This document shows, in pieces, positions 52,161-62,662 of a DNA stretch of 64,000 bases. The position numbers were made by a program, and so were the translations under genes. The notes under the pieces were generated by a model. It saw nothing but the letters and a program-made list of their open reading frames with translations. It did not search any database and was not told where the DNA came from. Positions within the stretch are counted from its first letter, which is position 1. Every line of letters begins with the position of its first letter. The stretch is from positions 124,001 to 188,000 of the forward strand of contig NZ_JARFVA010000004.1 in the NCBI RefSeq assembly GCF_029194005.1. The letters run 5' to 3'. This DNA comes from Flagellimonas okinawensis (lineage in GTDB: Bacteria > Bacteroidota > Bacteroidia > Flavobacteriales > Flavobacteriaceae).

Positions 52161-53138
52161 CTATTCCTTCAAACCGAGTCTCTGCTTCAGGGTATTCATA
52201 ATAATAGGTGCATGGATCCGCGAGTTTTCTATAAACCATTTATGTGTTTCCATTCCACCACAGATAACTCCTGCCAGAAATAGTCCTTTAATATTGGTTT
52301 CCATGGTCTCAGGGTCATAATTCGGAAGTCTTTTCGGGTCTTTCGATAACGCTATGCCCAATTTTTCCAAAAAGCTGAAATTCGGCATATAACCTGTCAA
52401 TGCCAATACAAAATCGTTGGCCATGGTGATTTCTCCTTCAGGGGTGTCCAATACGATTTCATGCGGTCTTATTTCCTTTACCGTGGAGTTGTAATATGCT
52501 TTGATGCTGCCTTCTTCTATCCTGTTGATAATATCTGGGCGTACCCAATATTTTACGCGTGGGCCAACCTCTGGGCCACGGATTACCAACGTGACCTCGG
52601 CCCCTTTTCGCCAACATTCCAATGCGGCGTCTATAGCGGAATTGCTAGCGCCGACAACAACCAATTTTTGGCTGGCATAAAAATGCGGATCGTTATAGTA
52701 ATGGGATACTTTGGGAAGGTCTTCTCCGGGAACGTTTATGCGGTTTGGTAGGTCATAAAACCCTGTGGCAACAACAACATTTTTTGCCGTGTACTCATCT
52801 TTATCGGTCAATACCTTAAAAATATCACCATCTTTTTTGGTATCTATGACTTTTTCAAAAAGGTGGATATTCAGCTGGTTGGAGGTCACGATTCTTCGGT
52901 AATATTCCAGTGCCTCGTTTCGTTTTGGCTTGGCCTCTTTACTAATGAAGGGTATCTCGTCTATCTCCAATTTTTCGGAAGATGAGAAGAACTGCATGTT
53001 CACAGGGTAGTTGAAAAGCGAATTTACGATAGGTCCCTTTTCTATAATGATATAGGATAGGCCTTGTTTTTTTGCTTCAAGTCCACAGGCTATACCAATG
53101 GGGCCGCCCCCAATGATAACTACATCAAATTGTTGCAT
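52161..53138 (-). CDS. ypdA: YpdA-family flavoprotein disulfide reductase
   Basis: This 325-residue oxidoreductase has an FAD-binding Rossmann motif (VVIIGGGPIGIACGLEA) and an NADPH-binding motif (LVVVGASNSAIDAALEC). YpdA reduces bacillithiol disulfide in organisms that make bacillithiol. It lacks the CXXC of thioredoxin reductase, as expected of YpdA. Its ATG overlaps the rpe stop by one base (TAATG), so the two are coupled. Confidence 0.9.
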   Translation of the reverse strand: MQQFDVVIIGGGPIGIACGLEAKKQGLSYIIIEKGPIVNSLFNYPVNMQFFSSSEKLEIDEIPFISKEAKPKRNEALEYYRRIVTSNQLNIHLFEKVIDTKKDGDIFKVLTDKDEYTAKNVVVATGFYDLPNRINVPGEDLPKVSHYYNDPHFYASQKLVVVGASNSAIDAALECWRKGAEVTLVIRGPEVGPRVKYWVRPDIINRIEEGSIKAYYNSTVKEIRPHEIVLDTPEGEITMANDFVLALTGYMPNFSFLEKLGIALSKDPKRLPNYDPETMETNIKGLFLAGVICGGMETHKWFIENSRIHAPIIMNTLKQRLGLKE

Positions 53139-53797
53139 TACGCTATTTCTTCTTTTAATTTTTTAATCGTTTCTGTTGGGTTATCGCTCTTGAAGACGAA
53201 ACTTCCGGCGACCAGAACGTCAGCTCCATGATCGATCAATTTTTTCGCATTGCCGGCATTAACCCCTCCATCTATTTCAATCAGGGTGTTGGCATTTTTA
53301 CGATTGATGAGTTCCTTGAGGTCCGATACTTTTTGGTAGGTGTTCTCGATAAAGGATTGCCCTCCAAAGCCCGGGTTAACGCTCATTATAATGACAATAT
53401 CAATGTCTTGAATGGTGTCTTCCAGCAATTTCACCGAAGTATGGGGGTTAATGGCTACTCCCGCCTTCATACCTTCTGCCTTGATGGCCTGTAAGGTTCT
53501 GTGCAAATGTGGACATGCCTCATAATGGACGGAAAGATTATGTACGCCCAAATCTGCAAATGTTTTAATGTACCTATCAGGATCAACAATCATTAGGTGG
53601 GTGTCCAACGGTTTTTTGGCATGTTTGGCAATGGCTTGTATCACTGGCATTCCAAAGGAGATGTTGGGTACAAAGACACCGTCCATGACATCCAAATGGA
53701 ACCAGTCGGCATCACTATGGTTCACCATTTCTATTTCTTGTTGAAGATTGGCAAAGTCGGAAGCCAAGAGCGAAGGGGCGATCATTGATTTGTTCAT
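53138..53797 (-). CDS. rpe: ribulose-phosphate 3-epimerase
   Basis: Rpe interconverts ribulose 5-phosphate and xylulose 5-phosphate in the pentose phosphate pathway. The 219-residue TIM barrel shows PSLLASDFANL at the start, the metal-site HLDVMDGVFVPN, DTHLMIVDPDRYI, MSVNPGFGGQSF and the phosphate-binding DGGVNAGNA and VAGSFVF. It is normal in length. Confidence 0.96.
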   Translation of the reverse strand: MNKSMIAPSLLASDFANLQQEIEMVNHSDADWFHLDVMDGVFVPNISFGMPVIQAIAKHAKKPLDTHLMIVDPDRYIKTFADLGVHNLSVHYEACPHLHRTLQAIKAEGMKAGVAINPHTSVKLLEDTIQDIDIVIIMSVNPGFGGQSFIENTYQKVSDLKELINRKNANTLIEIDGGVNAGNAKKLIDHGADVLVAGSFVFKSDNPTETIKKLKEEIA

Positions 53798-53837
53798 GTT
53801 ACAAAGTTAGCCAATTACGGACATCCATAAACGAAAA

Positions 53838-53863
53838 AAACTCCGGTAATCAGCCGGAGTTTA
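53838..53863 (-). terminator. terminator between rpoD and rpe
   Basis: AAACTCCGG and CCGGAGTTT form a short stem around TAATCAG, with A-rich and T-rich flanks. It lies about 120 bp beyond the sigma factor stop on the minus strand and 40 bp before the rpe start. Confidence 0.75.
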
Positions 53864-53984
53864 TTCATCAATCAAAAAACGAACAGTCATGATAAACTGT
53901 TATATCTTACTAAATTACAACTTTCCTGCCAAAAATCAAATTTAAGGATAGTTTAACTGTAATTAATAGGGTAAATTTCACACT

Positions 53985-54848
53985 TTATCCCAAATATGTC
54001 TTTAAAATCTTACTTCTGGAGGTGTGCTTCAACCTTCTAATGGCCTTTTCCTTGATCTGGCGAACCCTTTCCCTGGTCAAGTCAAAAGTTTCACCGATTT
54101 CTTCCAAGGTCATGGAATGTTGACCTGCCAATCCAAAATAAAGACGGATAACATCGGCTTCACGAGGGGTCAAGGTCTCCAATGCACGCTCAATTTCCGT
54201 ACGAAGTGAGTCATGCAAGAGTTCCTTGTCCGGGTTTGGAGACTCGCCACTACGCAATACATCGTAAAGGTTCGAATCTTCACCATCGATCAAAGGAGCG
54301 TCCATGGATACGTGGCGACCCGAGTTTTTCAAGGATTGCTTTACGTCTTCCACTGTCATGTCCAATTCTTTGGCAATTTCCTCAGCGGATGGTGGACGTT
54401 CGTGTGCCTGCTCCAAGAAAGCAAATGTCTTGTTGATCTTGTTTATGGATCCGATCTTGTTCAATGGCAAACGTACAATACGGGATTGTTCTGCCAATGC
54501 TTGTAGAATGGACTGACGAATCCACCAAACGGCATATGAAATAAATTTAAATCCACGGGTTTCATCAAAACGCTGAGCGGCTTTAATGAGTCCCAGGTTT
54601 CCTTCATTGATCAAATCAGGAAGTGTCAACCCTTGGTTTTGGTACTGTTTTGCCACAGAAACCACGAACCTAAGGTTGGCTTTAGTTAATTTTTCCAAGG
54701 CTACTTGGTCTCCCGCTTTTATTCGCTGTGCCAACTCCACTTCCTCATCGGCGGTAATCAAATCCACCTTACCGATTTCCTGCAAATACTTGTCCAACGA
54801 CGCGGTTTCCCTATTGGTAACCTGTTTTGTAATCTTTAACTGTCTCAT
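53985..54848 (-). CDS. rpoD: primary sigma factor RpoD/SigA (short Bacteroidota type)
   Basis: This 287-residue sigma-70 protein lacks region 1.1 and the long insert of proteobacterial RpoD. It shows region 1.2 ([24 protein letters not shown]), region 2 ([13 protein letters not shown], then [13 protein letters not shown]), region 3 and region 4 with [28 protein letters not shown] split over residues 240-275. Short primary sigmas with unusual promoter preference (TAnnTTTG) are characteristic of Bacteroidota. The box seen before mraZ fits it. Confidence 0.96.
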   Translation of the reverse strand: MRQLKITKQVTNRETASLDKYLQEIGKVDLITADEEVELAQRIKAGDQVALEKLTKANLRFVVSVAKQYQNQGLTLPDLINEGNLGLIKAAQRFDETRGFKFISYAVWWIRQSILQALAEQSRIVRLPLNKIGSINKINKTFAFLEQAHERPPSAEEIAKELDMTVEDVKQSLKNSGRHVSMDAPLIDGEDSNLYDVLRSGESPNPDKELLHDSLRTEIERALETLTPREADVIRLYFGLAGQHSMTLEEIGETFDLTRERVRQIKEKAIRRLKHTSRSKILKTYLG

Positions 54849-54973
54849 CTAATAAATCCCTTCAAATTTAATTTGTGAGCCGGAGCTCATTAGGTTATAC
54901 GTTCAAAAAAGTAAAAAGTTACATTTAGCTTGTATTTTTTTTAAAAAGTCTGATTTGTTAAGCCATATAAAGT

Positions 54974-55049
54974 TGTCAAGTCGAGCGTAGTTTAGACCTT
55001 GCTTTTTGACTTTGAGGGCAATTACTTCTCGACTGCGCTCGAAGTGACA
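54974..55049. repeat. intergenic REP-like imperfect inverted repeat
   Basis: TGTCAAGTCGAGCGTAG (54974-54990) is a degenerate partner of the complement of CTTCTCGACTGCGCTCGAAG (55025-55044) plus TGACA. The right arm has the CGACTGCGCTCGAAGTGACA type I know as a dispersed hairpin in flavobacterial intergenic regions. It lies in the 289-bp gap between the sigma factor and pnp. No gene is seen in the gap. Confidence 0.6.
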
Positions 55050-55084
55050 GCTTATTATTTTGGCTATGAATTTTACAAAAAAGA

Positions 55085-55114
55085 AACCCCGAGGAAGCAC
55101 CTCGGGGTTGTTTT
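55085..55114 (-). terminator. terminator of pnp
   Basis: AACCCCGAGG (55085-55094) pairs perfectly with CCTCGGGGTT (55100-55109) around AAGCA, followed by TGTTTT on the plus side and AAAGAA/TTTCTT on the pnp-downstream side. It lies 24 bp after the pnp stop. Confidence 0.85.
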
Positions 55115-55137
55115 ATAAAATAGGATTACGTTAAAAA

Positions 55138-57387
55138 CTAATCCCTTCTTGGTTTTCTGTCACGGTCACCGCCTCTTCGGTCGCCACCTCTACGGTCGCC
55201 ACCACCTCTGCGATCACCACGGTCTCCACCTCTATCATTTCTAGGTGGACGTTCCTTGTATCCTTCAGGTTTTGGCAACAAGGCTTTTCTTGATACCTTT
55301 TCCTTTTTGGTTCTTGGGTCGATTCCGAAGTATTTTACATCGAATACATCTCCCATGTTCACGACATCGGATACATTTTCTGTGCGTTCCCAAGCCAACT
55401 CGGATACGTGAAGCAAGACTTCATTGCCCGGTGCCTCAGTATATTCTACCACAGCTCCGAAATCCAACATCTTGATTACTTTCACTTCGTAAACACTTCC
55501 AACTTCCGGCTTGAACATCAGGGCATCGATTTTTGCCAATACGGCATCGATACCATTTTGATCTGTACCCAAGATTTCCACGATACCTTCTTCGGTGTCC
55601 GGGTCCTCATTGATTACGATGGTAGTGTTCGTTGTTTTCTGAAGCTCTTGGATTACTTCACCACCTTTACCAATAAGTGCTCCAATGTACTCGCCTGGAA
55701 TGATTCTGGTAACGATCTTAGGTGCATAGGATTTAACCTCTGGTCTTGGTTCTGCAATTGTCTCTGTAAGTTTGCCCAAAATGTGCATTCTTCCGTCCCT
55801 TGCCTGCATCAATGCTTTTACCAAGATTTCATAAGAAAGTCCTTTTACTTTAATGTCCATTTGACATGCTGTAATACCATCTTCGGTACCAGTTACCTTA
55901 AAGTCCATATCACCTAAGTGATCTTCATCTCCCAAGATATCGGAAAGAACAGCGTATTTTCCAGTTTCGGTGTCGGTAATCAATCCCATTGCAATACCGG
56001 AAACAGGCTTTTTCAATTGAACACCTGCGTCCATTAAGGCCATTGTACCTGAACACACAGTAGCCATGGAAGAGGAACCATTGGATTCCAATACTTCGGA
56101 AACTACACGTACGGTGTAAGGACAATCCTCTGGAATCATCCCTTTAAGGGCACGTTGTGCCAAGTTACCGTGTCCTACCTCTCTACGGGAAGTACCACGG
56201 ATTGGTCGTGCTTCACCTGTTGAGAAAGGAGGGAAGTTGTAGTGCAAATAGAATGTTTCCTCACCTTCGTAAGATGGCATATCTATTTGGTTGGCCTCTC
56301 TGGATGTACCCAAAGTAACGGTTGCCAAAGCTTGTGTTTCACCTCTGGTAAAGATGGCGGAACCGTGTACGGATGGTAAATAATCCGTTTCGCACCAGAT
56401 AGGTCTGACATCTGTAGTCTTACGACCATCTAAACGAAGACCTTCTTCCAAAGTGAGGTTTCTAACAGCTTCTTTTTCGGCTTTGTGGTAGTATTTGGAA
56501 ACCAAATCACCGAATTTTTCCAATTCCTCTTCGGAGAAAGATTCTTTGATTTCTTCTTTTATAGCGGCAAATGCCTCACTGCGTTCTTTTTTGGAAGAAC
56601 CTGCCTTGGCCACTTCATATACCTTGTCATAGGCCATGTCGTGGATTTTTTTCTGAAGATCTTCGTCCTCAGCTTCAGGCTCGTACTCACGAACTTCTTT
56701 TTTACCGAAGGCTTCGGCCAATTTTTCCTGTGCAGCACATTGTACTTTAATGGCTTCATGGGCAAATTTGATGGCTTCTACCATTTCCTCTTCGGAAATC
56801 TCGTCCATCTCACCTTCAACCATCATAACAGAATCTGCAGAGGCACCGATCATCATGTCGATGTCGGATTCTTTCAATTGTTCTCTGGTTGGATTGATGA
56901 TGAATTCACCATTAACCCTACCTACGCGAACTTCTGAAATGGCACATTCGAATGGGAAATCCGAAAGTTGAATGGCAGCAGAAGCGGCCAATCCAGCCAT
57001 GGCATCTGGCATAACGTCTTCGTCATGGGACATCAACTGGATCATTACTTGAGTTTCAGAATGATAATCTTTTGGGAACAATGGTCTCAAAACCCTGTCC
57101 ACCAAACGCATGGTCAATACTTCGCCATCACTTGGTCTTGCTTCTCTTTTAAAGAAACCACCAGGGTAACGTCCTGCAGCGGCAAATTTTTCACGATAAT
57201 CCACGGTAAGTGGTAAAAAGTCCACATCCGCAGCTTTGTAATTTGAGACAACTGTACACAATAGCATACACTTGCCAGATTGGACAACAACAGAGCCATG
57301 TGCCTGTTTTGCCAGTTTTCCGGTTTCGATAGAAATCTCTCTACCGTCACCAAGGTCTATGACCTCTTTGAATGTCTTTGGAATCAT
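55138..57387 (-). CDS. pnp: polyribonucleotide nucleotidyltransferase (PNPase) with Arg-Gly tail
   Basis: PNPase degrades RNA phosphorolytically from the 3' end. The 749 residues hold two RNase PH domains (about 1-230 and 320-540), with [20 protein letters not shown] in the second core, then a KH domain ([18 protein letters not shown], near 570-600) and an S1 domain ([20 protein letters not shown], near 630). The last about 40 residues are a RGG-like tail, with Gly-Gly-Asp-Arg repeats and no fold. The tail should add RNA affinity. Its start is at ATG 57387. Confidence 0.97.
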   Translation of the reverse strand: MIPKTFKEVIDLGDGREISIETGKLAKQAHGSVVVQSGKCMLLCTVVSNYKAADVDFLPLTVDYREKFAAAGRYPGGFFKREARPSDGEVLTMRLVDRVLRPLFPKDYHSETQVMIQLMSHDEDVMPDAMAGLAASAAIQLSDFPFECAISEVRVGRVNGEFIINPTREQLKESDIDMMIGASADSVMMVEGEMDEISEEEMVEAIKFAHEAIKVQCAAQEKLAEAFGKKEVREYEPEAEDEDLQKKIHDMAYDKVYEVAKAGSSKKERSEAFAAIKEEIKESFSEEELEKFGDLVSKYYHKAEKEAVRNLTLEEGLRLDGRKTTDVRPIWCETDYLPSVHGSAIFTRGETQALATVTLGTSREANQIDMPSYEGEETFYLHYNFPPFSTGEARPIRGTSRREVGHGNLAQRALKGMIPEDCPYTVRVVSEVLESNGSSSMATVCSGTMALMDAGVQLKKPVSGIAMGLITDTETGKYAVLSDILGDEDHLGDMDFKVTGTEDGITACQMDIKVKGLSYEILVKALMQARDGRMHILGKLTETIAEPRPEVKSYAPKIVTRIIPGEYIGALIGKGGEVIQELQKTTNTTIVINEDPDTEEGIVEILGTDQNGIDAVLAKIDALMFKPEVGSVYEVKVIKMLDFGAVVEYTEAPGNEVLLHVSELAWERTENVSDVVNMGDVFDVKYFGIDPRTKKEKVSRKALLPKPEGYKERPPRNDRGGDRGDRRGGGDRRGGDRRGGDRDRKPRRD

Positions 57388-57567
57388 AAAATTAATCTTA
57401 CCTAACCAACAAGGTCAGGTCGTTAAACATTTGGTCTACCGCCATCCGGGCGGTCGGGTTGTGTTGTTGTTGTGTGTGCCTTGGGCACTTGACCAATGAA
57501 AAACTATTTGTAGCTTTTTGTGTTTGCCCACTTTATACTGGGACTTTTTGTTGAAACACGTTCAACT

Positions 57568-57602
57568 AAAACAAAGGGGAAGCCTATGCCTCCCCTTTTG
57601 TT
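57568..57602 (-). terminator. terminator of rpsO
   Basis: AGGGGAAGC and GCCTCCCCT pair with one mismatch around a short loop, flanked by AAAACAAA and TTTTGTTTTT. It begins directly beyond the rpsO stop. The rest of the gap up to pnp (57388-57567) contains no gene. Confidence 0.75.
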
Positions 57603-57603
57603 T

Positions 57604-57873
57604 TTATTTTCTGATACCTAGTTCCTTAATTAAGGTACGGTATTTTGCAATATCTTTTTTCTTTAGGTAATCCAAAAGACTACGTCTTTTACCTACCAAT
57701 GCCACCAAAGAACGCTCAGTGTTATAATCTTTGTGGTTCTTTTTAAGGTGTCCTGTCAGGTGGTTGATACGGTGCGTGAACAATGCAATTTGTCCTTCCG
57801 TAGAACCGGTGTTGCTCTCAGAGCCGCCGTATTTCTTGAAAATATCGGCTTTTACTTCTTTCGTTAGATACAT
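57604..57873 (-). CDS. rpsO: 30S ribosomal protein S15
   Basis: S15 binds 16S rRNA early in 30S assembly. The 89-residue sequence has the family signature GSTEGQIALFTHRINHLTGHL and RRSLLDYLKKKD. It lies upstream of pnp, as in most bacteria, with a terminator between them, so pnp may also have its own promoter. Confidence 0.97.
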   Translation of the reverse strand: MYLTKEVKADIFKKYGGSESNTGSTEGQIALFTHRINHLTGHLKKNHKDYNTERSLVALVGKRRSLLDYLKKKDIAKYRTLIKELGIRK

Positions 57874-58012
57874 TCCAATATTATTTAAATGATTTTTATG
57901 TATTGATTGACCTTCAATCAGCGTGCAAAGATATGCTTTTATTTGAAACCAAAAGACTTATTGAATATAAACTTTACATATAGGGATTTGGCTTATATTC
58001 TATAGTACAAAT

Positions 58013-58042
58013 AAAAAAAGCCCCGAATCCGGGGGCTTTTTT
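58013..58042 (-). terminator. terminator of accD
   Basis: AAAAAAAGCCCC (58013-58024) pairs with GGGGCTTTTTTT around a short loop. It touches the accD stop on the minus strand. Confidence 0.85.
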
Positions 58043-58902
58043 TAATCTCTTACCGGTTGATTGGTAATCAAATCAATATAAAGATTGATTTTTTTCTTCA
58101 AGTCCCTGCGATGGGTGATGAAGTCCAAAAATCCGTGCTCCTTCAAGAATTCAGCAGTCTGGAAACCATCCGGAAGGTCTTTTCCGGTAGTATCCTTTAC
58201 TACTCGTGGGCCGGCAAAGCCGATCAGTGCTCCCGGTTCGGCAATGTTGATGTCGCCCAACATGGCATAGGAAGCAGTTGTTCCTCCTGTTGTAGGGTCT
58301 GTACAAAGCGAGATGTACGGTATTTTCGCATCGGCCAATTGTGCCAATTTAGCTGATGTTTTTGCCAACTGCATCAGTGATAATGCAGCTTCCATCATAC
58401 GTGCTCCACCAGATTTGGAAATCATTATAAAAGGAATTTTTTTCCTTTTGGCCACATCGATGGCACGTGATATTTTTTCACCTACCACACTTCCCATGGA
58501 GCCTCCGATAAAACCAAAATCCATACAGGCAACAACAATGTCCTTGCCCTGCGATTTGCCAACCGCTGTTCGCACGGCATCCTTTAATCCCGTTTTGTTC
58601 TGGGCGGCCTTTAAGCGATCGGAATATTTTTTGGTATCCTCGAATTTCAAGGGGTCCTTAGAAGTCATTTTTGTGTCAAGCTCACGAAACTTGTTATCAT
58701 CGAAAAGGATTTCAAAGTACTCTTTGCTTCCTATACGAACGTGATAATCATCTTCTGGACTTACGTAATAATTTTTGGCCAGATCTTCAGCCTCGACAAT
58801 TTTACCGGTAGGGGATTTGTACCACAGCCCCTTGGGGGTGTCTTTCTTCTCCTCGGTAGCTGTCTGTATTCCTTTTTCCTTTCTTTTAAACCAAGACGAC
58901 AT
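58042..58902 (-). CDS. accD: acetyl-CoA carboxylase carboxyltransferase beta subunit, zinc ribbon lost
   Basis: AccD forms the carboxyltransferase with AccA, moving CO2 from biotin to acetyl-CoA in fatty acid synthesis. The 286 residues show the crotonase-type core: [14 protein letters not shown] (near 135), [19 protein letters not shown] (near 160) and [14 protein letters not shown]. The N-terminal zinc ribbon normally has two CxxC pairs; here the first is SPTG (S30, G33) and the second SPED (S48, D51), so all four Cys are gone although the flanking residues GLWYK and [10 protein letters not shown] remain. It lies 27 bp downstream of fbaA on the same strand. Confidence 0.95.
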   Translation of the reverse strand: MSSWFKRKEKGIQTATEEKKDTPKGLWYKSPTGKIVEAEDLAKNYYVSPEDDYHVRIGSKEYFEILFDDNKFRELDTKMTSKDPLKFEDTKKYSDRLKAAQNKTGLKDAVRTAVGKSQGKDIVVACMDFGFIGGSMGSVVGEKISRAIDVAKRKKIPFIMISKSGGARMMEAALSLMQLAKTSAKLAQLADAKIPYISLCTDPTTGGTTASYAMLGDINIAEPGALIGFAGPRVVKDTTGKDLPDGFQTAEFLKEHGFLDFITHRRDLKKKINLYIDLITNQPVRD

Positions 58903-58929
58903 GCAATCAATATTTAGTTAGACTAAGGC

Positions 58930-59997
58930 TTACAAGGTGTTTACGTTGTTCAGGTCTTCGAAGGCTTTCTTCAAACGCGCGATAAACGTTTTTTCTCCTT
59001 CTCTGAGCCAAACTCGTGGATCGTAGTATTTTTTGTTGGGCTGGTCATCGCCATCTGGATTTCCTATTTGTGCCTGCAGATATCCGGCCTTGCCTTGGAT
59101 GTAATCACGGACACCTTCCAAAAATGCATATTGTAGATCGGTATCGATGTTCATTTTGATAACACCATAGCCAATGGCTTCCCTGATCTCTTCCAATGTA
59201 GAACCGGAGCCACCGTGGAACACAAAATCGATATGATTGTGCTCAACGCCATATTTCTCTGTAATAAACTCTTGGGAGTTCTTAAGGATCTTTGGAGTCA
59301 ATTTTACGTTTCCGGGCTTGTATACACCGTGTACGTTACCGAATGCCGCTGCGATTGTGAAGCGAGGGCTAACTTTGGAAAGTTCTTCGTAAGCAAAGGC
59401 CACTTCTTCAGGCTGGGTGTACAATTTGGAATCGTCAACGTCAGAGTTGTCCACACCATCCTCTTCACCTCCTGTAATTCCCAATTCGATCTCCAAGGTC
59501 ATGTCCATTTTGCTCATGCGCTCCAGGTAACCTTTACAGATTTCAATGTTTTCTTCGATCGGTTCTTCAGAAAGATCGATCATGTGTGAACTGAACAAGG
59601 ATTTGCCAGTTTCTTTATAATGTGCCTCGCTAGCATCCAAAAGTCCATCGATCCAAGGCAATAATTTCTTGGCGCAGTGGTCTGTGTGAAGGATGACCGT
59701 GGCACCATAGGCCTCTGCCAATTGGTGTACATGTTTTGCTCCTGCAACAGCACCTAGAATAGCTGCTTTTTGACCGTCGTTAGAAAGTCCTTTACCTGCA
59801 TTGAACTGTGCACCTCCGTTGGAGAACTGGATGATTACGGGGGAATTTAAATTGGCCGCTGTTTCCATTACGGCATTGATGCTGTCCGATCCGATCACAT
59901 TTACCGCAGGAAGCGCATATCCGTTTTCCTTGGCATGGTTGAAAATTGCTTGTACTTCATCACCGGTAGCAACACCGGGCTTTATATTGTGGGACAT
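58930..59997 (-). CDS. fbaA: class II fructose-bisphosphate aldolase
   Basis: This is the zinc-dependent aldolase of glycolysis and gluconeogenesis, of 355 residues. The metal site is in ATVILHTDHCAKKLLPW (about 105-121) with further His in NVHGVYK and FHGGSGSTLEE (about 260). The glycine-rich VFHGGSGS is the phosphate site. Length and motifs fit the FbaA subgroup. It is the first gene of a pair with accD. Confidence 0.96.
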   Translation of the reverse strand: MSHNIKPGVATGDEVQAIFNHAKENGYALPAVNVIGSDSINAVMETAANLNSPVIIQFSNGGAQFNAGKGLSNDGQKAAILGAVAGAKHVHQLAEAYGATVILHTDHCAKKLLPWIDGLLDASEAHYKETGKSLFSSHMIDLSEEPIEENIEICKGYLERMSKMDMTLEIELGITGGEEDGVDNSDVDDSKLYTQPEEVAFAYEELSKVSPRFTIAAAFGNVHGVYKPGNVKLTPKILKNSQEFITEKYGVEHNHIDFVFHGGSGSTLEEIREAIGYGVIKMNIDTDLQYAFLEGVRDYIQGKAGYLQAQIGNPDGDDQPNKKYYDPRVWLREGEKTFIARLKKAFEDLNNVNTL

Positions 59998-60049
59998 AGT
60001 TATATTGGTTTCGAGTTAAATAGGAGACAAAAGTAATAAATTATTTGCT

Positions 60050-62638
60050 CTAGAAAGGATAATTGATCCCTATGTTGAAGACGGCCTTTTTCAGGTTGTA
60101 CCCATCGAACCAGCGATCGGACCCTATCTTGGCTGGATTGTAGGTCTTGAACCCGACATCGAGACGGAATACAAAATAGGTGAAATCGTACCTTAGACCA
60201 AGACCGGTTCCCAATGCAATATCCCCTAATGAGGAGAATCCGCTAAAAATCGCATCCGGATTGGTTTCGTTGTCGAACACGTTCCAAATGTTCCCCGCAT
60301 CTGCAAAGAGGGCTCCCTTTACATCCCCGGCAATAGGGAAGCGATATTCCAAGTTGAGCGCCAATTTTAGGTTGGCCTCATTAAAATCGTTGATGTTGTC
60401 CGTGCTTCCCGGGCCAAGTTCGTAAGCGTTCCAGGCCCTATTGTCGTTAGACCCCCCTGCAAAATAACTTCGAACGAATGGGACATTGTCGGAATTTCCG
60501 TAGGGAATGGCCAATCCGGAGAAACTTCGGAACGCGATTACCTGCCCACCGCCGATTTCCCAGTGGCGGATATAGTCGAACTCCGTTTTTACATATTGGG
60601 AGAACGGGACACCGAAAACAAGGTTTTGTCCCTCTGGATTTTTGTTGAACGGAATTACATTGGTGAGCATTGAGAGCATGCCGCCGGCACTTTCCAGTTT
60701 AATACGATACTGATAAAAGTCCAGGTCGTTAATTCCCGACTTACTGTTTTTGGTGTGTGTGAAATTGGTGGCAAATATAAGGTTGTTCTCGGTCAATCTC
60801 CTGCGCCGCTCTTCAATGCTGTTGACTATATCCCTGTCTTCTCGGCTAACGGGAATGGAGTCATTCAAAACATAACGGGCAAAATTATTGGCCCCTTCAG
60901 GAATGCTCAGCCTTGGCTCCTCCCCCTCTTCCTGTATGGGTTCAAAATAAGGGGCGTATTGAGGATCGTCCTGGAATTGGTCCGCAATTTCATCCAAGTT
61001 TGAAAATGTGTTACGGTAAACGTTGTAAAAATTGTCCGTGTTTACATTACGAACAAACTCGACATTCAATAGCTCTATGTTGTTTTTGATACGGTCTGTT
61101 GGTGACCAGTTATAGGATAGAATGGAGTTTAAGGATTGCTTGTCCAATCCAATGTTTCGCTGAAAATTGGTACCTGCCGATAACCTGCTCTGTGGCAACA
61201 TATAGTAAGGGATGATTTGCTCCGTATTAAAAGGGAGCCATATTCTTGGAAACGTAATGTTGACGTCTCCCCCGAGTTCAGAGGTGAACGTGGCATCGGT
61301 TGGTCCAGAGTCGTTGAGCAACCCTATAGAGCCCCTTGCGGATACATTCAAGGTCTCCGCTCCCCCAAATACATTACGGGTGATCACCGTGGCACTGAAT
61401 GCAGTTCCGACTTGTTGGATGTTGGAATGGGTGACATCAAAATTGAGGTTGAGCGAGTATTTTGGTTTGGCCGCCAAATAGATATTTGTTTCCAGTTCGG
61501 TTTGGGTAGCATCTGGTATAAACTCAACGTTCGGGTATTTAAAGGTATTCAAGTTCGTGATTTGCCGGTAGGTACGAATACGATCCAAATCCCTATAAAT
61601 ACTGTCCTTTTCAAAGAAAATGGCGTCTGTTAGCGCTTTGGGGCGGTACCTTAACTTATTCCGGTAATATATGTTGTAATTCTCATATGATATGCTGTTC
61701 AGTGTGTCCGTTCCACCACTAATGTCGTAATCAGCGTATATGTTTATTTTTTTGTGACGGGCCACCTTGTACGGAGTGTTGGTGTCCGTGCTGTCGCTGG
61801 TGCTCCTAAATTTTTTGATGTTTAGTTGAACGTCCATGAGCTGGTCGTCCGCAGCAATTGTCGTGTCCCTTAGAATGTCGTAGTTTATGGAACTTTCCTG
61901 AAAATTGTAGACCCCGGAGTTTCTGAACAAAGTGGTCAGTCGTTCCCTTTCCATGGTAAATTTATCCAGGTCGAACTGTTCCCCTTGCTTTACATAGCTT
62001 TTTACGGATGAACTCTTATAGATGGAATCCAACTCGGGAGAGCTAATGTTTTTTTGTATGGTGTCGATAACGTAGGGTTTGTTGAGTGTTATTTGGTATT
62101 CGATTTTGGCCCTTTTCTTTCTTTCGCCATCCAAGATCTCATAAGTACCCACATTGTTGAAGTACCCTTTACTGTTATAATAGGCTTTTAATTTGTTGAT
62201 GGATTTGTTGGTCTCCGATGTGTCTATGGTTACCGGTGGTTCCCCGATTCGTTTTAAAAATTCACTTGCCCCTTTGACCATGAAGGATTCACGTAAGCGG
62301 TTCACTTGTTTTTCGGAGAGGAGGTTGTTCAGGCGTTTTTCCCTTTTTTCTTTTCTTTGCAACCAATCCTGAAAGGAGGAATCAGGATTTTCCTTGGCCA
62401 GGTTGTAAAGGTTCAATTTTAAGGGGTATCCCAACACACTGCTATTGGGTTTTTGGGTGATCAAACCTTTAATTTCGCTGGAATTGATCTTTTCGTTATC
62501 TACAATAATGGAATTTTTAGTGAGCAATAATTCATCCTCGCCAACCTTTTTTAGGGTATTACAACCCGAAATGCATAGCAAAAGCAACAATAATCCTATT
62601 TTTGCCCAGTTGCGCGTTAGACCTAAAAAAACCTTCAT
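60050..62638 (-). CDS. tamL: TamL-type BamA/TamA-family outer-membrane lipoprotein
   Basis: ATG 62638 (MKVFLGLTRNWAK) is chosen because the TrmH gene starts divergently at 62663, and this start gives a lipoprotein signal ending in LLLLLLCISGC, whose Cys would be lipidated. POTRA-type domains follow (about 30-330), and the C-terminal half is the Omp85-type beta-barrel (surface antigen D15), with the substrate-gate FRSFSGLAIPYGNSDNVPF and the GGSNDNRAWNAYELGPG loop. At 862 residues with the lipid anchor it matches TamL of Bacteroidota, thought to insert outer-membrane proteins with TamB. It is monocistronic. Confidence 0.88.
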   Translation of the reverse strand: MKVFLGLTRNWAKIGLLLLLLCISGCNTLKKVGEDELLLTKNSIIVDNEKINSSEIKGLITQKPNSSVLGYPLKLNLYNLAKENPDSSFQDWLQRKEKREKRLNNLLSEKQVNRLRESFMVKGASEFLKRIGEPPVTIDTSETNKSINKLKAYYNSKGYFNNVGTYEILDGERKKRAKIEYQITLNKPYVIDTIQKNISSPELDSIYKSSSVKSYVKQGEQFDLDKFTMERERLTTLFRNSGVYNFQESSINYDILRDTTIAADDQLMDVQLNIKKFRSTSDSTDTNTPYKVARHKKINIYADYDISGGTDTLNSISYENYNIYYRNKLRYRPKALTDAIFFEKDSIYRDLDRIRTYRQITNLNTFKYPNVEFIPDATQTELETNIYLAAKPKYSLNLNFDVTHSNIQQVGTAFSATVITRNVFGGAETLNVSARGSIGLLNDSGPTDATFTSELGGDVNITFPRIWLPFNTEQIIPYYMLPQSRLSAGTNFQRNIGLDKQSLNSILSYNWSPTDRIKNNIELLNVEFVRNVNTDNFYNVYRNTFSNLDEIADQFQDDPQYAPYFEPIQEEGEEPRLSIPEGANNFARYVLNDSIPVSREDRDIVNSIEERRRRLTENNLIFATNFTHTKNSKSGINDLDFYQYRIKLESAGGMLSMLTNVIPFNKNPEGQNLVFGVPFSQYVKTEFDYIRHWEIGGGQVIAFRSFSGLAIPYGNSDNVPFVRSYFAGGSNDNRAWNAYELGPGSTDNINDFNEANLKLALNLEYRFPIAGDVKGALFADAGNIWNVFDNETNPDAIFSGFSSLGDIALGTGLGLRYDFTYFVFRLDVGFKTYNPAKIGSDRWFDGYNLKKAVFNIGINYPF

Positions 62639-62662
62639 AGAAGCCAAAAATACACGATTTAG

